55,207 nt of DNA from Candidatus Woesearchaeota archaeon (GTDB lineage: Archaea > Nanobdellota > Nanobdellia > Woesearchaeales > UBA525), in assembly GCA_028818155.1 (NCBI GenBank), contig JAPPOH010000017.1, positions 1 to 55,207 of the forward strand, read 5' to 3'. Below, piece after piece: positions 7,115 through 15,402 of this stretch. The position numbers and the translations under genes are program-made. Numbering within the stretch: the stretch's first letter is position 1; each line of letters begins with the position of its first letter. The notes below the pieces were generated by a model that did no database searches, was not told the origin of the DNA, and saw only the letters and a list, made by a program, of their open reading frames with translations.

Positions 7115-8865
7115 TCCACCACCGCCTTAATTCGTCGGATGCCTGCTGCAGAACTCTGCTCTTTTTTGATTTTGAACACACCGATCTCTTTCGTATTTTG
7201 TACGTGTGGTCCGCCACACAACTCGAGCGAGTAGTCACCGATTTTATAAACGCTCACCACCTCAGGATATTTTGCACCGAATTCCGCTTGCGCACCCATA
7301 TTCATTGCTTCATCGTACGACATTTCTGATCGTTCAACCGGAATGCCTTCTTGGATTAACCGGTTCACTTCCGCTTCCACCGCTTGCTTTTCCTCATCCG
7401 TTAGCTTCCGTTCAAAGTTAAAATCAAAGCGGAGCCGTTCCGCGTTGATGTTCGAGCCCTTCTGTTTAATATCGGGGGAAAGCACTTTCCTGAGCGCTTC
7501 GTTCAGCAAGTGTGTTGCGGTGTGTAACCGAATAGTCTGCTCTTTTGCATCGGCAAGGCCTCCTTTGAACTTTTGCTCTGCGCCTTGTCGTGATACTTCT
7601 TGGTGGTTCTTGAAGTGCTTGTGGAATTTTTCCGTGTCAACAGTCATGTTGCGTTCCGTTGCGAGTTCTTCTGTCATCTCCAGCGGAAAACCATAGCTTT
7701 GGAAGAGTAAGAATGCTGTCTTCCCTGAGATTTCTGTTTGGTTGTACTCGGACATTTTGCTAGCAACCCTCTCGAACTCCCTGATGCCCTTTTCTAACGT
7801 GCTCAAGAATTTTTTCTCTTCTTTTTCGAGCTCGCTACAGATATGTTTTGTGCCAAACTCGTACTGGCCTTCATACATGTTCATAACTAAAGAGCCGAGT
7901 TCTTTGCAGAAGTTGTTCATGCCGAGCGTGCGGCCATGCCGTATACTTCGCCGGATGAAACGGCGGAGAATGTACCCTTGATCCAGGTTGGAAGGTACGA
8001 CACCATCACTCAGCACAAAGACAGCAGCACGAATATGATCTGCAATGATACGCATCTCTCTGGTCTTCTCCTCGTACGTCTTTCCTGAGAGTTCCTGAAT
8101 CTTTTCAATCAGTTGCCAGAACGCTTCCGTACGATAATTATCCTCAAGCCCTTGCAGGACTGCGGCAACCCGCTCGACCCCCATGCCCGTGTCCACGTTC
8201 TGCTGTTTGAGTGGGATGAACCCCTCTTGTGTCTTTTCGTACTGCATGAACACGTTGTTCCAGATTTCCACCCAGTTGTCATCATCTGGATCGAATTCTT
8301 TGGGCGCTGGTGTATCATTCAGCTTCCAGTAGAACATTTCTGTGTCCGGGCCACAGGGGCCATACTCGCCTGCGGGGCCCCACCAGTTGTGCTTTTTTGG
8401 CAAAAAGACGAGGCGCTCTTTTGGGACGCCGAGTGCGTACCAGAAGCCTGCTGATTCTTCATCTTTTGGCGCATCTTCGTCTCCTGCGAAACATGAGAAT
8501 GCTAAGCGCTCAAGTGGCAAGCCAAGCCACTCTTTACTTGTTAAGAATTCAAAGCTCCATGTGATCGCTTCTTCCTTGAAGTAGTCGCCGAGTGACCAGT
8601 TCCCGAGCATCTCGAAGAATGTATGGTGGAAGGAATCCCCCGTCTCATCAATGTCTCCTGTGCGAATGCATTTTTGCACGTCGCAGAGCCTTTTTCCGAG
8701 CGGGTGCGGCTGCCCCATAAGAAAAGGAACGAGCGGATGCATTCCTGCTGTCGTGAAGAGGACTGTCGGATCATTCTCCGGGATGAGTGGCGCGGAAGGA
8801 ATTCTCTTATGCCCTTTACTCTCGAAGAATGTTAAGAACTTCTCTTTGAGCTCATTCGTGTTCAT
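7111..8865 (-). CDS. alaS: alanyl-tRNA synthetase, C-terminally short form
   Basis: 584 residues against roughly 850-950 for usual AlaRS. Class II catalytic motifs are present: motif 1 around TVLFTTAGMHPLVPFLMG, motif 2 HTFFEMLGNWSLGDYFK, and motif 3 MGVERVAAVLQG. The helical tRNA-recognition region follows, and then the editing domain with HTATH and CGGPH metal ligands. The C-terminal DHHA1/C-Ala domain is missing; the ORF ends cleanly with an overlapping gene, so this is a natural short form rather than a break. The sequence around LGKRLCDVQKCIRTGDIDETGD-like positions reads as bacterial-type, similar to short forms in reduced genomes; transfer is possible. The start is 26 bp from a TATA element near 8886-8895. 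Confidence 0.93.
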   Translation of the reverse strand: MNTNELKEKFLTFFESKGHKRIPSAPLIPENDPTVLFTTAGMHPLVPFLMGQPHPLGKRLCDVQKCIRTGDIDETGDSFHHTFFEMLGNWSLGDYFKEEAITWSFEFLTSKEWLGLPLERLAFSCFAGDEDAPKDEESAGFWYALGVPKERLVFLPKKHNWWGPAGEYGPCGPDTEMFYWKLNDTPAPKEFDPDDDNWVEIWNNVFMQYEKTQEGFIPLKQQNVDTGMGVERVAAVLQGLEDNYRTEAFWQLIEKIQELSGKTYEEKTREMRIIADHIRAAVFVLSDGVVPSNLDQGYILRRFIRRSIRHGRTLGMNNFCKELGSLVMNMYEGQYEFGTKHICSELEKEEKKFLSTLEKGIREFERVASKMSEYNQTEISGKTAFLLFQSYGFPLEMTEELATERNMTVDTEKFHKHFKNHQEVSRQGAEQKFKGGLADAKEQTIRLHTATHLLNEALRKVLSPDIKQKGSNINAERLRFDFNFERKLTDEEKQAVEAEVNRLIQEGIPVERSEMSYDEAMNMGAQAEFGAKYPEVVSVYKIGDYSLELCGGPHVQNTKEIGVFKIKKEQSSAAGIRRIKAVVE

Positions 8866-8889
8866 ACTACTCGAGAAACATATTCCTCT

Positions 8890-9231
8890 TTAAATGTTGC
8901 TGCCTTCGAATTTCTCATCCAAAAAGACGCTCAAGTACTTCATTGCAATAGCGAGCATGCCCCAGCTGAGTGGGAGTCTAAGCGGCACGCCAAGCAAATC
9001 TGCATTGTTGTGTGTCCACGTCCCTAGGTGGACGAAGAGCGCTTCGAAAATGAAGCTGACCACGACCATGAGCACGTAGAGAATGACGTCCGTTTCCTTC
9101 TTTGTGTAGAGGAGTGCGGCAATACCGATGAAGAGCACGAGGAGTGTTGAAAGGATCGAGTGTTCCCACAAGAAGGCCACAACGAGAAGGTTGAGAGTGA
9201 TAAGTCCGAGCAGTGGGAGGTACTTCCGCAT
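8890..9231 (-). CDS. small four-helix membrane protein
   Basis: 113 residues with about four membrane segments covering most of the length, including LLVVAFLWEHSILSTLLVLF and VILYVLMVVVSFIFEALFV, and the loop LLGVPLRLPLSWG. The function is unknown. The start at 9231 is 26 bp from a TATA-like element at 9253-9259, supporting a leaderless start. Its 3' end lies over the alaS promoter. Confidence 0.7.
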   Translation of the reverse strand: MRKYLPLLGLITLNLLVVAFLWEHSILSTLLVLFIGIAALLYTKKETDVILYVLMVVVSFIFEALFVHLGTWTHNNADLLGVPLRLPLSWGMLAIAMKYLSVFLDEKFEGSNI

Positions 9232-9328
9232 TTTGAATTCTAGGGTTTATGAGTATAAGAACATATCGGTGCAGTAACCTTTATAAACTAGCAACTACTC
9301 CGCAGTGAATACTATGGGGGTATATACC

Positions 9329-10009
9329 ATGAAGAAAGCAATTGCATTGAGTATCATGTTACTCGTTGCTTTGAGCGGCGTCTCAACGGCGTTTGCCCAC
9401 GAAACTGCGACGCACACACACGCGAAGCAGCAAGCTTCCAGCGGTCTCACCTACTCAATCGTGGACTTGAAACATCTTCCACTGACGAGAGTATACGATC
9501 CAGTGAAGAGCGGCAACCACCTTATTACACGCTACTCATACGAACACTTGAGTTACATGTTAGAAAATAGTTTGAACTTCCAACGACGAAACGACCTATT
9601 CAGGGTATGCGACAGCATGCACGTGATGTTTGGGCAAGTACCAAACAAGTGCTTCCAGCTCGAGCGACCAGTTCGCAAAGTACACGAGCAGCCAGTACGC
9701 TACGTTGTCCCACAGATTCCGGAACCGGAACCTGTTGTCGAGGAGCGAGAGTACCTTCGACTTGGTCGACAGTACAGCTTCACCATGCCTGCAGAGCGGA
9801 AACCACGATACACAGTTATCCCAGCAGTAGGGAAGCGACAAGTCGTGACGTATGAACCACGCGTCAGGGAAGTAGAGTACAAGACAAAGATTGTGCAAGT
9901 GAACACCAAGCAGCCACGGACAGTGCTCAGGCAAGTTCCTGCCCCAGCGCACGAGAACTACCAGCCAGTCTACCGGCCATGGAACCCGCACACAGCAGTC
10001 TATACATAA
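9329..10009 (+). CDS. secreted protein of unknown function
   Basis: About 226 residues with a clear Sec signal peptide (MKKAIALSIMLLVALSGVS, cleavage near AFA-HE). The mature part is soluble, with two Cys (CDSM and KCFQ), a Pro/Glu linker (PEPEPVVEERE) and a basic Pro/Tyr/Val-rich C-terminal half. I do not recognise a domain. A TATA element at 9279-9288 places the transcript start near 9310. Of the possible starts (GTG 9305, ATG 9314, ATG 9329) I prefer 9329 because a GGGGGT sits 7 nt upstream and the signal peptide begins there. Confidence 0.75.
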   Translation: MKKAIALSIMLLVALSGVSTAFAHETATHTHAKQQASSGLTYSIVDLKHLPLTRVYDPVKSGNHLITRYSYEHLSYMLENSLNFQRRNDLFRVCDSMHVMFGQVPNKCFQLERPVRKVHEQPVRYVVPQIPEPEPVVEEREYLRLGRQYSFTMPAERKPRYTVIPAVGKRQVVTYEPRVREVEYKTKIVQVNTKQPRTVLRQVPAPAHENYQPVYRPWNPHTAVYT

Positions 10010-10031
10010 CTTTTTTTCTTTTTCTTTTTTC
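10010..10031 (+). terminator. T-rich terminator
   Basis: A run of T with few interruptions follows the secreted-protein stop codon. Archaeal RNA polymerase terminates at such U tracts without needing a hairpin, and none is evident. Confidence 0.6.
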
Positions 10032-10039
10032 CCAAGACC

Positions 10040-10324
10040 ATGAGCCTCTACGAAACAGTGAACGACGCGATAGACCTTCTATCACATGCAGCAGCAGGAG
10101 AAGTGACGATCTCTCGAGAAACTAGAGAAGTTCTCAATGCCTCAGGACAAGTAAACCAACACTACACAGCAGTTATGCGTGCGTACAATGCAGCAGTTCA
10201 CCAGCACCCGCTAGGAACCCAAGCACTTTGGTTCCTGCTCAATATGACAAGTCCACGAACAACCCGTGCCATATCTCGCCGTATACCTCACCTCCTCAAC
10301 AGCCGCCGGACGAAATTTCCTTAA
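10040..10324 (+). CDS. hypothetical small protein
   Basis: 94 residues, not recognised: mainly helical, with a basic C terminus rich in Arg. No TATA box stands at the usual distance, because the upstream stretch is the T-rich terminator, and no clear Shine-Dalgarno is seen. It may be expressed by read-through. A real gene is favoured by its open length between well-supported neighbours and by the promoter of the next gene beginning right after its stop. Confidence 0.5.
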   Translation: MSLYETVNDAIDLLSHAAAGEVTISRETREVLNASGQVNQHYTAVMRAYNAAVHQHPLGTQALWFLLNMTSPRTTRAISRRIPHLLNSRRTKFP

Positions 10325-10355
10325 CCTTTAAAACCTCTCGATAATTCTACCTAAC

Positions 10356-10997
10356 ATGAAACCAAAGCGCAGACCACCACAGAAGGTCGTGAACCACGAA
10401 AAGCGAAGAAAACGCATGGTCCTCGTCTTCGGTATCTTCATGATCTTCCTCATGGTGTTTTCCGTCGTGAGCGTGATTAACACGAGCCCAAGCGGCAGCA
10501 ACAGGTTCGACTACGGAGATATCGAGTTTGCACTCGAGAATAGACCGAACGGCGGCAGCGTGCTCATCGCTGAGTTGAACGGCCAACCTGTTGAGTTCCA
10601 GAACCTCCCAACACAAGTCGGGTACCTAGAAATGGATCCAAGCATCATTCCCATCCTCAGGACAGCATCCGTGGTCGCGATGACCGCAGATCCATCACTA
10701 GAGCTCTACGACCTCGGGTTTATTGACTACATCAGATTACAGATCGGCGTCGCGTTCGGGAAAGCATATACTGCCATGACGGCAGAGAACGACTACAACC
10801 TCCCCGTCGTCACGTGTGCGAACGCGAGCTATGAGCAGCCTGTTCTCCAGTTTAACCTCACGAATGAGACAGCAGAGATCACAGAGAGCAACTACTGCAT
10901 CACGATTCACGGCAGAGATCAAGGGCTCATGCGCGCGAAAGACCGGCTTATTTTCGAGTACTACGGCATCCTCCAGAACGGAGAGGTCATTGTATGA
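10356..10997 (+). CDS. membrane-anchored exported protein, tandem paralogue 1
   Basis: 213 residues: a basic cytoplasmic N terminus, one membrane segment (MVLVFGIFMIFLMVFSVVSV) and an external domain with two Cys (VVTCAN and NYCITIHG). No known domain is recognised. The following gene has the same plan and matching landmarks: an early FDYGDIEF against FDFTYSG, then a T-C-x-x-A stretch, then C-[IV]-[TI] near the C terminus. The two therefore look like tandem paralogues that may pair. The ATG at 10356 is 26 bp from TATA element 10327-10333. The 3' end overlaps the next start by 4 bp. Confidence 0.75.
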   Translation: MKPKRRPPQKVVNHEKRRKRMVLVFGIFMIFLMVFSVVSVINTSPSGSNRFDYGDIEFALENRPNGGSVLIAELNGQPVEFQNLPTQVGYLEMDPSIIPILRTASVVAMTADPSLELYDLGFIDYIRLQIGVAFGKAYTAMTAENDYNLPVVTCANASYEQPVLQFNLTNETAEITESNYCITIHGRDQGLMRAKDRLIFEYYGILQNGEVIV

Positions 10998-11596
10998 AGA
11001 GTCAGGGCGCGTGGAAGTTCTTCGTTGCTGTTGGGTTATTCGTCCTCCTGATGGGTGGCGTGTACTGGTGGCAAGGCCATACAGAGACAAAAGAACGACT
11101 GGACAACCAGTACAATGGGTTCGACTTCACGTACAGCGGCCTCTACTGGACTACAGAAATCATCATGCGCGACCAGCCAATTCTGATGACCTTCAGATAT
11201 CATCCTCGGGATGCCCTCAATGTCTGGAAGGCGAGAACGGTTGTGGATCCAATTCTCAAAGAAAATCCACGCAAGATCTGGATTTCCCTCCCGCCAGATG
11301 CGGATCCGAAAGTTGTGCTTGCGGGCGTGGAGATAGCCCGGATTACTGGCGAGCGCCACAACATGCTGAACATCCCCACAAGCTCTGCGTTCTCTGCTCC
11401 GTTGGAAGGGTTTGACACGCCCGTGAAAACATGTGATGACGCGACGCCGGAAGAGGTGGTGCTCGTCTTTGTGCCACATGAGGAGAACACGATTGTCCGC
11501 GATGGCTCGTGCGTGATCTTAACGTACAAGAACGATGATGATAGTATTCTCGTAGCTGACAGGTATGCATACATGTTGCTGCAGATTATGAACTAA
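10994..11596 (+). CDS. membrane-anchored exported protein, tandem paralogue 2
   Basis: 200 residues, anchored by one N-terminal membrane segment (FFVAVGLFVLLMGGVYWW) with an external domain containing two Cys (VKTCDDA and GSCVIL). It is translated with the preceding gene by ATGA overlap and resembles it in plan and spacing of landmarks, so they probably arose by duplication and may form one complex. The function is unknown. It is followed at once by the 3' end of the convergent structured-RNA region. Confidence 0.75.
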   Translation: MKSQGAWKFFVAVGLFVLLMGGVYWWQGHTETKERLDNQYNGFDFTYSGLYWTTEIIMRDQPILMTFRYHPRDALNVWKARTVVDPILKENPRKIWISLPPDADPKVVLAGVEIARITGERHNMLNIPTSSAFSAPLEGFDTPVKTCDDATPEEVVLVFVPHEENTIVRDGSCVILTYKNDDDSILVADRYAYMLLQIMN

Positions 11597-12046
11597 AAAG
11601 ATAGAGGAAAGGGACCCCCACTGCAGGGAACAGTGAGGGTGTAATTATTCCTCGTTTCTCACCTCTATTTTCCCGGCCAAATTCGCTACCGGGTTGCATG
11701 ACCTGATACGCCGTCATGCAGGTACTTCTGTGCTCTTTCGAGCAATGCTGGTGTTCTACTAGTTGTACGACACCTGGTTGGTGGCGCACGGGTGTTTTTT
11801 CGCCAGGTTGGCTCCTGGAAGGTTCTCTTGGCCTCGTTTTTCGCGTCTGTCAGAGTCCCAAATTCGCTGGACTCACGCGTACTTTCCACGCGGTGCGGGG
11901 AACCGTCGCCGGGACACGTTGGTATTTCTTTGTCCTCGCCGATTGTCGGCGGGAGTTTTTGGCGTCCTTGCGGTTCGTTCTTGTCTGCACGATCCCGTGT
12001 GGAGATCGAGGGGATGTTGTGATGGATTTCCCCCAGTGTGATGGGA
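11593..12046 (-). ncRNA. large structured RNA candidate, unclassified
   Basis: About 450 bp hold no convincing protein gene. Read on the minus strand they contain many hairpins: GGGGA/TCCCC, GCCGA-CAA-TCGGC, CGCGT/ACGCG, GAGTCC/GGGACTC, GCTC-GAAA-GAGC (a GNRA tetraloop), GCATGAC/GTCATGC, CCCGG/CCGGG, and a final CACCCTCACTG/CAGTGGGGGT. The last is followed by a pyrimidine tract ending in TTTTT at about 11592-11597, like a terminator. Unpaired segments are A-rich on the minus strand, which favours that orientation. Two hairpins share the loop AGCGAATTTGG. I looked for RNase P and SRP RNA signatures and did not find them. It could be transcribed with the upstream gene at 12047-12346. Confidence 0.55.
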
Positions 12047-12346
12047 TTATCCGAGTTCTGCTTCAAACTTTTTGAACATGTTGTATACTATCGTACTGAT
12101 GAGTGTGACACTCACCGTCCAGGAGAGTGCGAGTTTGCCGAGTTCCTTCCATCCATAGAAGGTGAAGATAAGGATGATTGCCGTCACGCCAATGATGATC
12201 GGGACAGGCATGACTCTGTCTAAGATGTTTTCGTAGTAGCGGTACTTGAGTTTTCGCGCGCGCTTTTTCTGACTCAAACGCAGTTGCATTGCGCGGTTGA
12301 TTTCGTATGCCCACTGGTTCTGTGAGACTTTTCTGACTGCTACCAT
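12047..12346 (-). CDS. small membrane protein
   Basis: 99 residues: a strongly basic N-terminal 45 residues, then two membrane segments (PVPIIIGVTAIILIFTF and LALSWTVSVTLISTIVYNMF). It is not recognised. A TATA element near 12411-12420 would start the transcript near 12390, giving a leader of about 45 nt, unlike most genes here. The structured-RNA candidate lies directly downstream on the same strand. Confidence 0.65.
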   Translation of the reverse strand: MVAVRKVSQNQWAYEINRAMQLRLSQKKRARKLKYRYYENILDRVMPVPIIIGVTAIILIFTFYGWKELGKLALSWTVSVTLISTIVYNMFKKFEAELG

Positions 12347-12429
12347 TTTGGGTGGCTGCGGTGTTGGTGTTGGTAACCTTTGTCGCAGAAAACATGTAAA
12401 AGTGGTACTAGTATATAAAACTTACGATT

Positions 12430-12449
12430 AGTATAGATATTTGTATACT
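12430..12449. repeat. inverted repeat, possible operator
   Basis: AGTATA, eight spacer bases, TATACT: a perfect 6-bp inverted repeat between the divergent genes at 12346 and 12495, upstream of the plus-strand TATA element at 12465-12474. The A/T content lowers its significance. Confidence 0.35.
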
Positions 12450-12494
12450 CATTAATCAGCACATTCATAAAAGAATCAGTTTCACCTCTTGAAA

Positions 12495-12998
12495 ATGACA
12501 ATCACCTCGATCTCCTCTTCATTTCACCAATTCCTCGATGGCAAGTGCAACGATGCACGAGTAGCCTCATCTGTCGCAACCACAGCTGCAGCACTAGTAC
12601 GTGAGCTTGCATGTCATGGCGCAGGACTTCTTGGCTCGATTCGGTATTTTAGCTCGACAGATGCTGAAATGTACGAAGTACACGATGACTTCAAGCGAGA
12701 AGCAGAAGACGGTCCGCTCCTCATCACCCACCAACCTCAAGACAGTAACAAAAATATGGGCTACAGAGAGTTTTCTCTTCCTGCAGCAGAATACAGTCAA
12801 CTCCTCGTACTCCCTGGAGCCATCACTTTTCTGGAGATAGAACATATTTGCATACCAAGCAAAGAACTCTTCGGTGGAAGAATAGCAATCAATGAAGTGG
12901 ACAGAGTTACATCTACCGAGCATGTCCCTCTTGGTCCACACTCATACATGACTGTTTCAACTACTCAACGTGAATCGCTCATTCACTATGAGCGATAG
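12495..12998 (+). CDS. hypothetical protein
   Basis: 167 residues, not recognised. It is soluble, with an Ala-rich N-terminal helix and Cys at three positions; no signal peptide. The TATA element at 12465-12474 is 26 bp from ATG 12495, so this start is preferred over a TTG at 12489. It converges on the methyltransferase gene, whose stop is 8 bp away. Confidence 0.65.
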   Translation: MTITSISSSFHQFLDGKCNDARVASSVATTAAALVRELACHGAGLLGSIRYFSSTDAEMYEVHDDFKREAEDGPLLITHQPQDSNKNMGYREFSLPAAEYSQLLVLPGAITFLEIEHICIPSKELFGGRIAINEVDRVTSTEHVPLGPHSYMTVSTTQRESLIHYER

Positions 12999-13006
12999 CT
13001 GGTGCA

Positions 13007-13585
13007 CTACGTTTTTGCACAGATATACACTCTGAAGCCGCCTTTCTTCCGCGAGTCATCACAATTCCCAAAGAGCTCCATGAGTTTTTCTTTGATCATC
13101 TTGCCGCCCTTTTGATGACGAGCAACGACCTGTAACAAACCACCAGGTTTCAAATGTTCTTTCGCACCGTCTAGCATACTGAAGACAACTTTTCTGCCGG
13201 CAACGTACGGCGGGTTCACAAGTATCGTGTCGAACGTTTCAGGGATCTTCTCATAGCAATCTGACTTCCTGACTTTGAACGTTCTTCCCCGAGCGTTCAT
13301 CTTCGCCACTTTGAGCGCGTTTTGCGCAACATCCGTCGCCAAGAATGACGCGTTCGGATACGCCTTTCCCAAGAGAATACTCACGACACCATTCCCACAC
13401 CCAAGATCGAGCACATCCCAGCCATCTTCCATGATGCAGCTGTCAATCAAGAGCTTCGTTGCTTTATCCAGTTTATCTCTACTGAACACACCCGAACCCG
13501 TCCAGATCTCAGCCTCCTCGCCACGAGCAGCGACTGTGATCTTGTATGGATTCAATGGACTGTCAGCATCGTAGTAGTGGGGCAT
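13007..13585 (-). CDS. SAM-dependent methyltransferase, RsmC-like
   Basis: 192 residues with SAM motif I LDLGCGNGVVSILLG (about residue 60) and the NPPY motif in LVNPPYVAGRK, typical of enzymes that methylate exocyclic amino groups of bases or Gln. The overall order matches the RsmC/class-I small methyltransferases often annotated as rRNA guanine-N2 methyltransferases; the substrate is an inference. The ATG at 13585 lies 26 bp from TATA element 13608-13615. Confidence 0.85.
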   Translation of the reverse strand: MPHYYDADSPLNPYKITVAARGEEAEIWTGSGVFSRDKLDKATKLLIDSCIMEDGWDVLDLGCGNGVVSILLGKAYPNASFLATDVAQNALKVAKMNARGRTFKVRKSDCYEKIPETFDTILVNPPYVAGRKVVFSMLDGAKEHLKPGGLLQVVARHQKGGKMIKEKLMELFGNCDDSRKKGGFRVYICAKT

Positions 13586-13663
13586 GTGTGCAGAACATAT
13601 TTTTACACTTTAAAGGTTTGGAAACAGTAACCTTTTTATACACCTCTGAGCGGTTTTCGGAGT

Positions 13664-13981
13664 ATGTTCTTTTGCCCAAAGTGCTCCAGCCTCATGAAGC
13701 CGAAGTCAGAAAAAGGGAAGAAATTCCTCGCGTGCAGCTGCGGCTACACTGACAAGAAAAGCACAGACAACGTCGTGAAAGAGGTCGTCAAGAAGAAACG
13801 AGACACCTTTGACGTCGTCACAGAAGATGATGAAACCCTCCCCACCACCGAAGTGGAGTGCACCAAGTGCAAGCACAACCAGGCGTACTGGTGGACGAAG
13901 CAAACGAGAGCCTCAGACGAGCCAGAGACGAAATTCTTGAAGTGCACGAAGTGCAAGCACACCTGGCGAGACGCAAGTTAA
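13664..13981 (+). CDS. transcription factor S (TFS), TFIIS/Rpb9-like
   Basis: 105 residues with two zinc ribbons: CPKC...CSC near the N terminus and CTKC...CTKC near the C terminus. The acidic tip of the second ribbon (TRASDEPETKF) carries the Asp-Glu pair that reaches the polymerase active site and stimulates RNA cleavage in backtracked complexes. Length and layout match archaeal TFS. TATA element 13633-13640 lies 27 bp before ATG 13664. Confidence 0.93.
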   Translation: MFFCPKCSSLMKPKSEKGKKFLACSCGYTDKKSTDNVVKEVVKKKRDTFDVVTEDDETLPTTEVECTKCKHNQAYWWTKQTRASDEPETKFLKCTKCKHTWRDAS

Positions 13982-14006
13982 TAAAGAGCAGCAGATTTCT
14001 TCATAC

Positions 14007-14378
14007 ATGTCCACATACAACGCAACTGCCGAGATCTGCACATACACAGGAGCAGATCCTACAGTACGTCGGAGAACGATGAAAAATCTTGTTCTCAGAG
14101 ATCGCGTATCAGGGGAAGCAATAGGAATGCATCCATTCACATTCTTCCTTCCGACATTCGCCGCAGGTTGTGACCTTGCGCACTACGCAGGAAGTAGAGA
14201 GCATGATGCAGTTGCCCTCTCCACAGTAGAACCCGAAAAGGATACTATCAGCAAAGATGGTGCAACAACTGAAAAAACACCACTCAGCACAAGGCAACTA
14301 AAAAAATTATTTCGAGAAACAGAGAGCACACTTACTGTGTTCGCAGACCACTTCCGCAGGCACGTTAATAAACCATAG
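14007..14378 (+). CDS. hypothetical protein
   Basis: 123 residues, not recognised: a soluble protein with a hydrophobic central stretch (MHPFTFFLPTFAAG) and a charged Thr/Lys-rich C-terminal third. The TATA element just after the TFS stop (13978-13986) is 26 bp before ATG 14007, so it has its own leaderless transcript. The next gene also has its own TATA box, overlapping the end of this one. Confidence 0.65.
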   Translation: MSTYNATAEICTYTGADPTVRRRTMKNLVLRDRVSGEAIGMHPFTFFLPTFAAGCDLAHYAGSREHDAVALSTVEPEKDTISKDGATTEKTPLSTRQLKKLFRETESTLTVFADHFRRHVNKP

Positions 14379-14393
14379 GATATTCTCCCGAGC

Positions 14394-15362
14394 ATGGAAC
14401 TCCCCTGCCCCAAGTGTGGCAAGCAAACAAGCGGCACCTTCTGCAAAGACTGCCTCCCAGCAGAGCAACCATTAGTAGAAAAAATAAAACCCGGCAAGCT
14501 CACTGGCTGCTGCATCTGCAAAAAGATCAAGCTCAGCGGCACGTGGAAAGACTTCTCAAACAATCTCCCAAAAGCGCTCAGCCACTGCCTGAAACTCTCA
14601 GAAGACGCAACACGCGTCGAGTTCCAAGAGCCAACGTTAGAATGGAAGCCCGGCATCCAGAAAACAGCAGAGGTACTCGCAGTCGTCTCCGGAGAACATG
14701 AAGGTATTCAGTATGAAGAAGAAGTGCTCATGCCCGTGGAATACAAAATGACCGCCTGCGACAAGTGCAAGAAACTCGGCACGACCTACTTTGAAGGCGT
14801 TCTCCAAATTCGAAATGAGAACCCTGCAGTGCAAGCAGCACTCAAAAAATACCTGCACGAGCACGACGTCATCTGCACGAAAAAAACACCCTTGCCCAAC
14901 GGCACAGACTACTTCCTCACTGACACGCGAGCAGTGGGCCACGTCGCGAGAACCTTGCACAAGGAGTTCGGTGGCGAACTCAAGATTAACGCGCAGCATT
15001 TCTCGCAAGACAAGCAACGGAGCAAAGTCCTCTACAGAACGAACGCCCTCCTCGCCATTCCAGAATTCAGCAAAGGAGACATCATCCTGTACAATGAAAT
15101 CTACTACCTCATCCTCGGGATGAGCGCAAAAATCAAAGGGAAAAACCTCCTGACAGGCGAGACAGAGAGCTTCCAGTACAGACTCGGGGAGGCACACGTC
15201 TTGCCAATAGCAACAACAAAGGTCGTGAACACAAACCCACTCGAAGTCCTGCACCCACGAACCTTTCAAGCGAGAACGCCAGAGAATACCATGGACGTCA
15301 CCTTAGACCAAGAAGTGACTGTTGCTGTTGATAACGACAAGCTCTTCATAAAAACCACTTAG
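14394..15362 (+). CDS. NMD3 family protein
   Basis: 322 residues. It has N-terminal Cys pairs (CPKC, CKDC), a further CCIC...HC set and a CDKCKK pair, followed by the conserved beta-rich body. In eukaryotes NMD3 binds the 60S subunit for export; archaeal NMD3 proteins are thought to act in large-subunit biogenesis. The Cys pattern and length support the family. TATA element 14363-14372 lies 26 bp before ATG 14394. Confidence 0.85.
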   Translation: MELPCPKCGKQTSGTFCKDCLPAEQPLVEKIKPGKLTGCCICKKIKLSGTWKDFSNNLPKALSHCLKLSEDATRVEFQEPTLEWKPGIQKTAEVLAVVSGEHEGIQYEEEVLMPVEYKMTACDKCKKLGTTYFEGVLQIRNENPAVQAALKKYLHEHDVICTKKTPLPNGTDYFLTDTRAVGHVARTLHKEFGGELKINAQHFSQDKQRSKVLYRTNALLAIPEFSKGDIILYNEIYYLILGMSAKIKGKNLLTGETESFQYRLGEAHVLPIATTKVVNTNPLEVLHPRTFQARTPENTMDVTLDQEVTVAVDNDKLFIKTT

Positions 15363-15402
15363 AAGTAGTAAAATTTATAAACTGCTTGAAAATTCATCGT
15401 GT

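Noticed and set aside
11597..11640. RNase P CR-I-like GAGGAAAG on the plus strand
   Set aside because: No partner P4 strand exists and the bases form the terminal hairpin of the minus-strand RNA.
11686..12066. 126-residue minus-strand ORF and overlapping plus-strand ORFs in the structured-RNA region
   Set aside because: Composition is unlike proteins, no start has a suitable promoter, and the bases are better explained by RNA hairpins.
12047..12075. RNase P CR-V-like string on the minus strand
   Set aside because: It is the coding end of the gene at 12047-12346, and the rest of the RNase P core was not found.
14637..15269. 210-residue minus-strand ORF opposite NMD3
   Set aside because: NMD3 has clear zinc ribbons and a promoter; the antisense frame has an odd Val/Cys/Phe composition.
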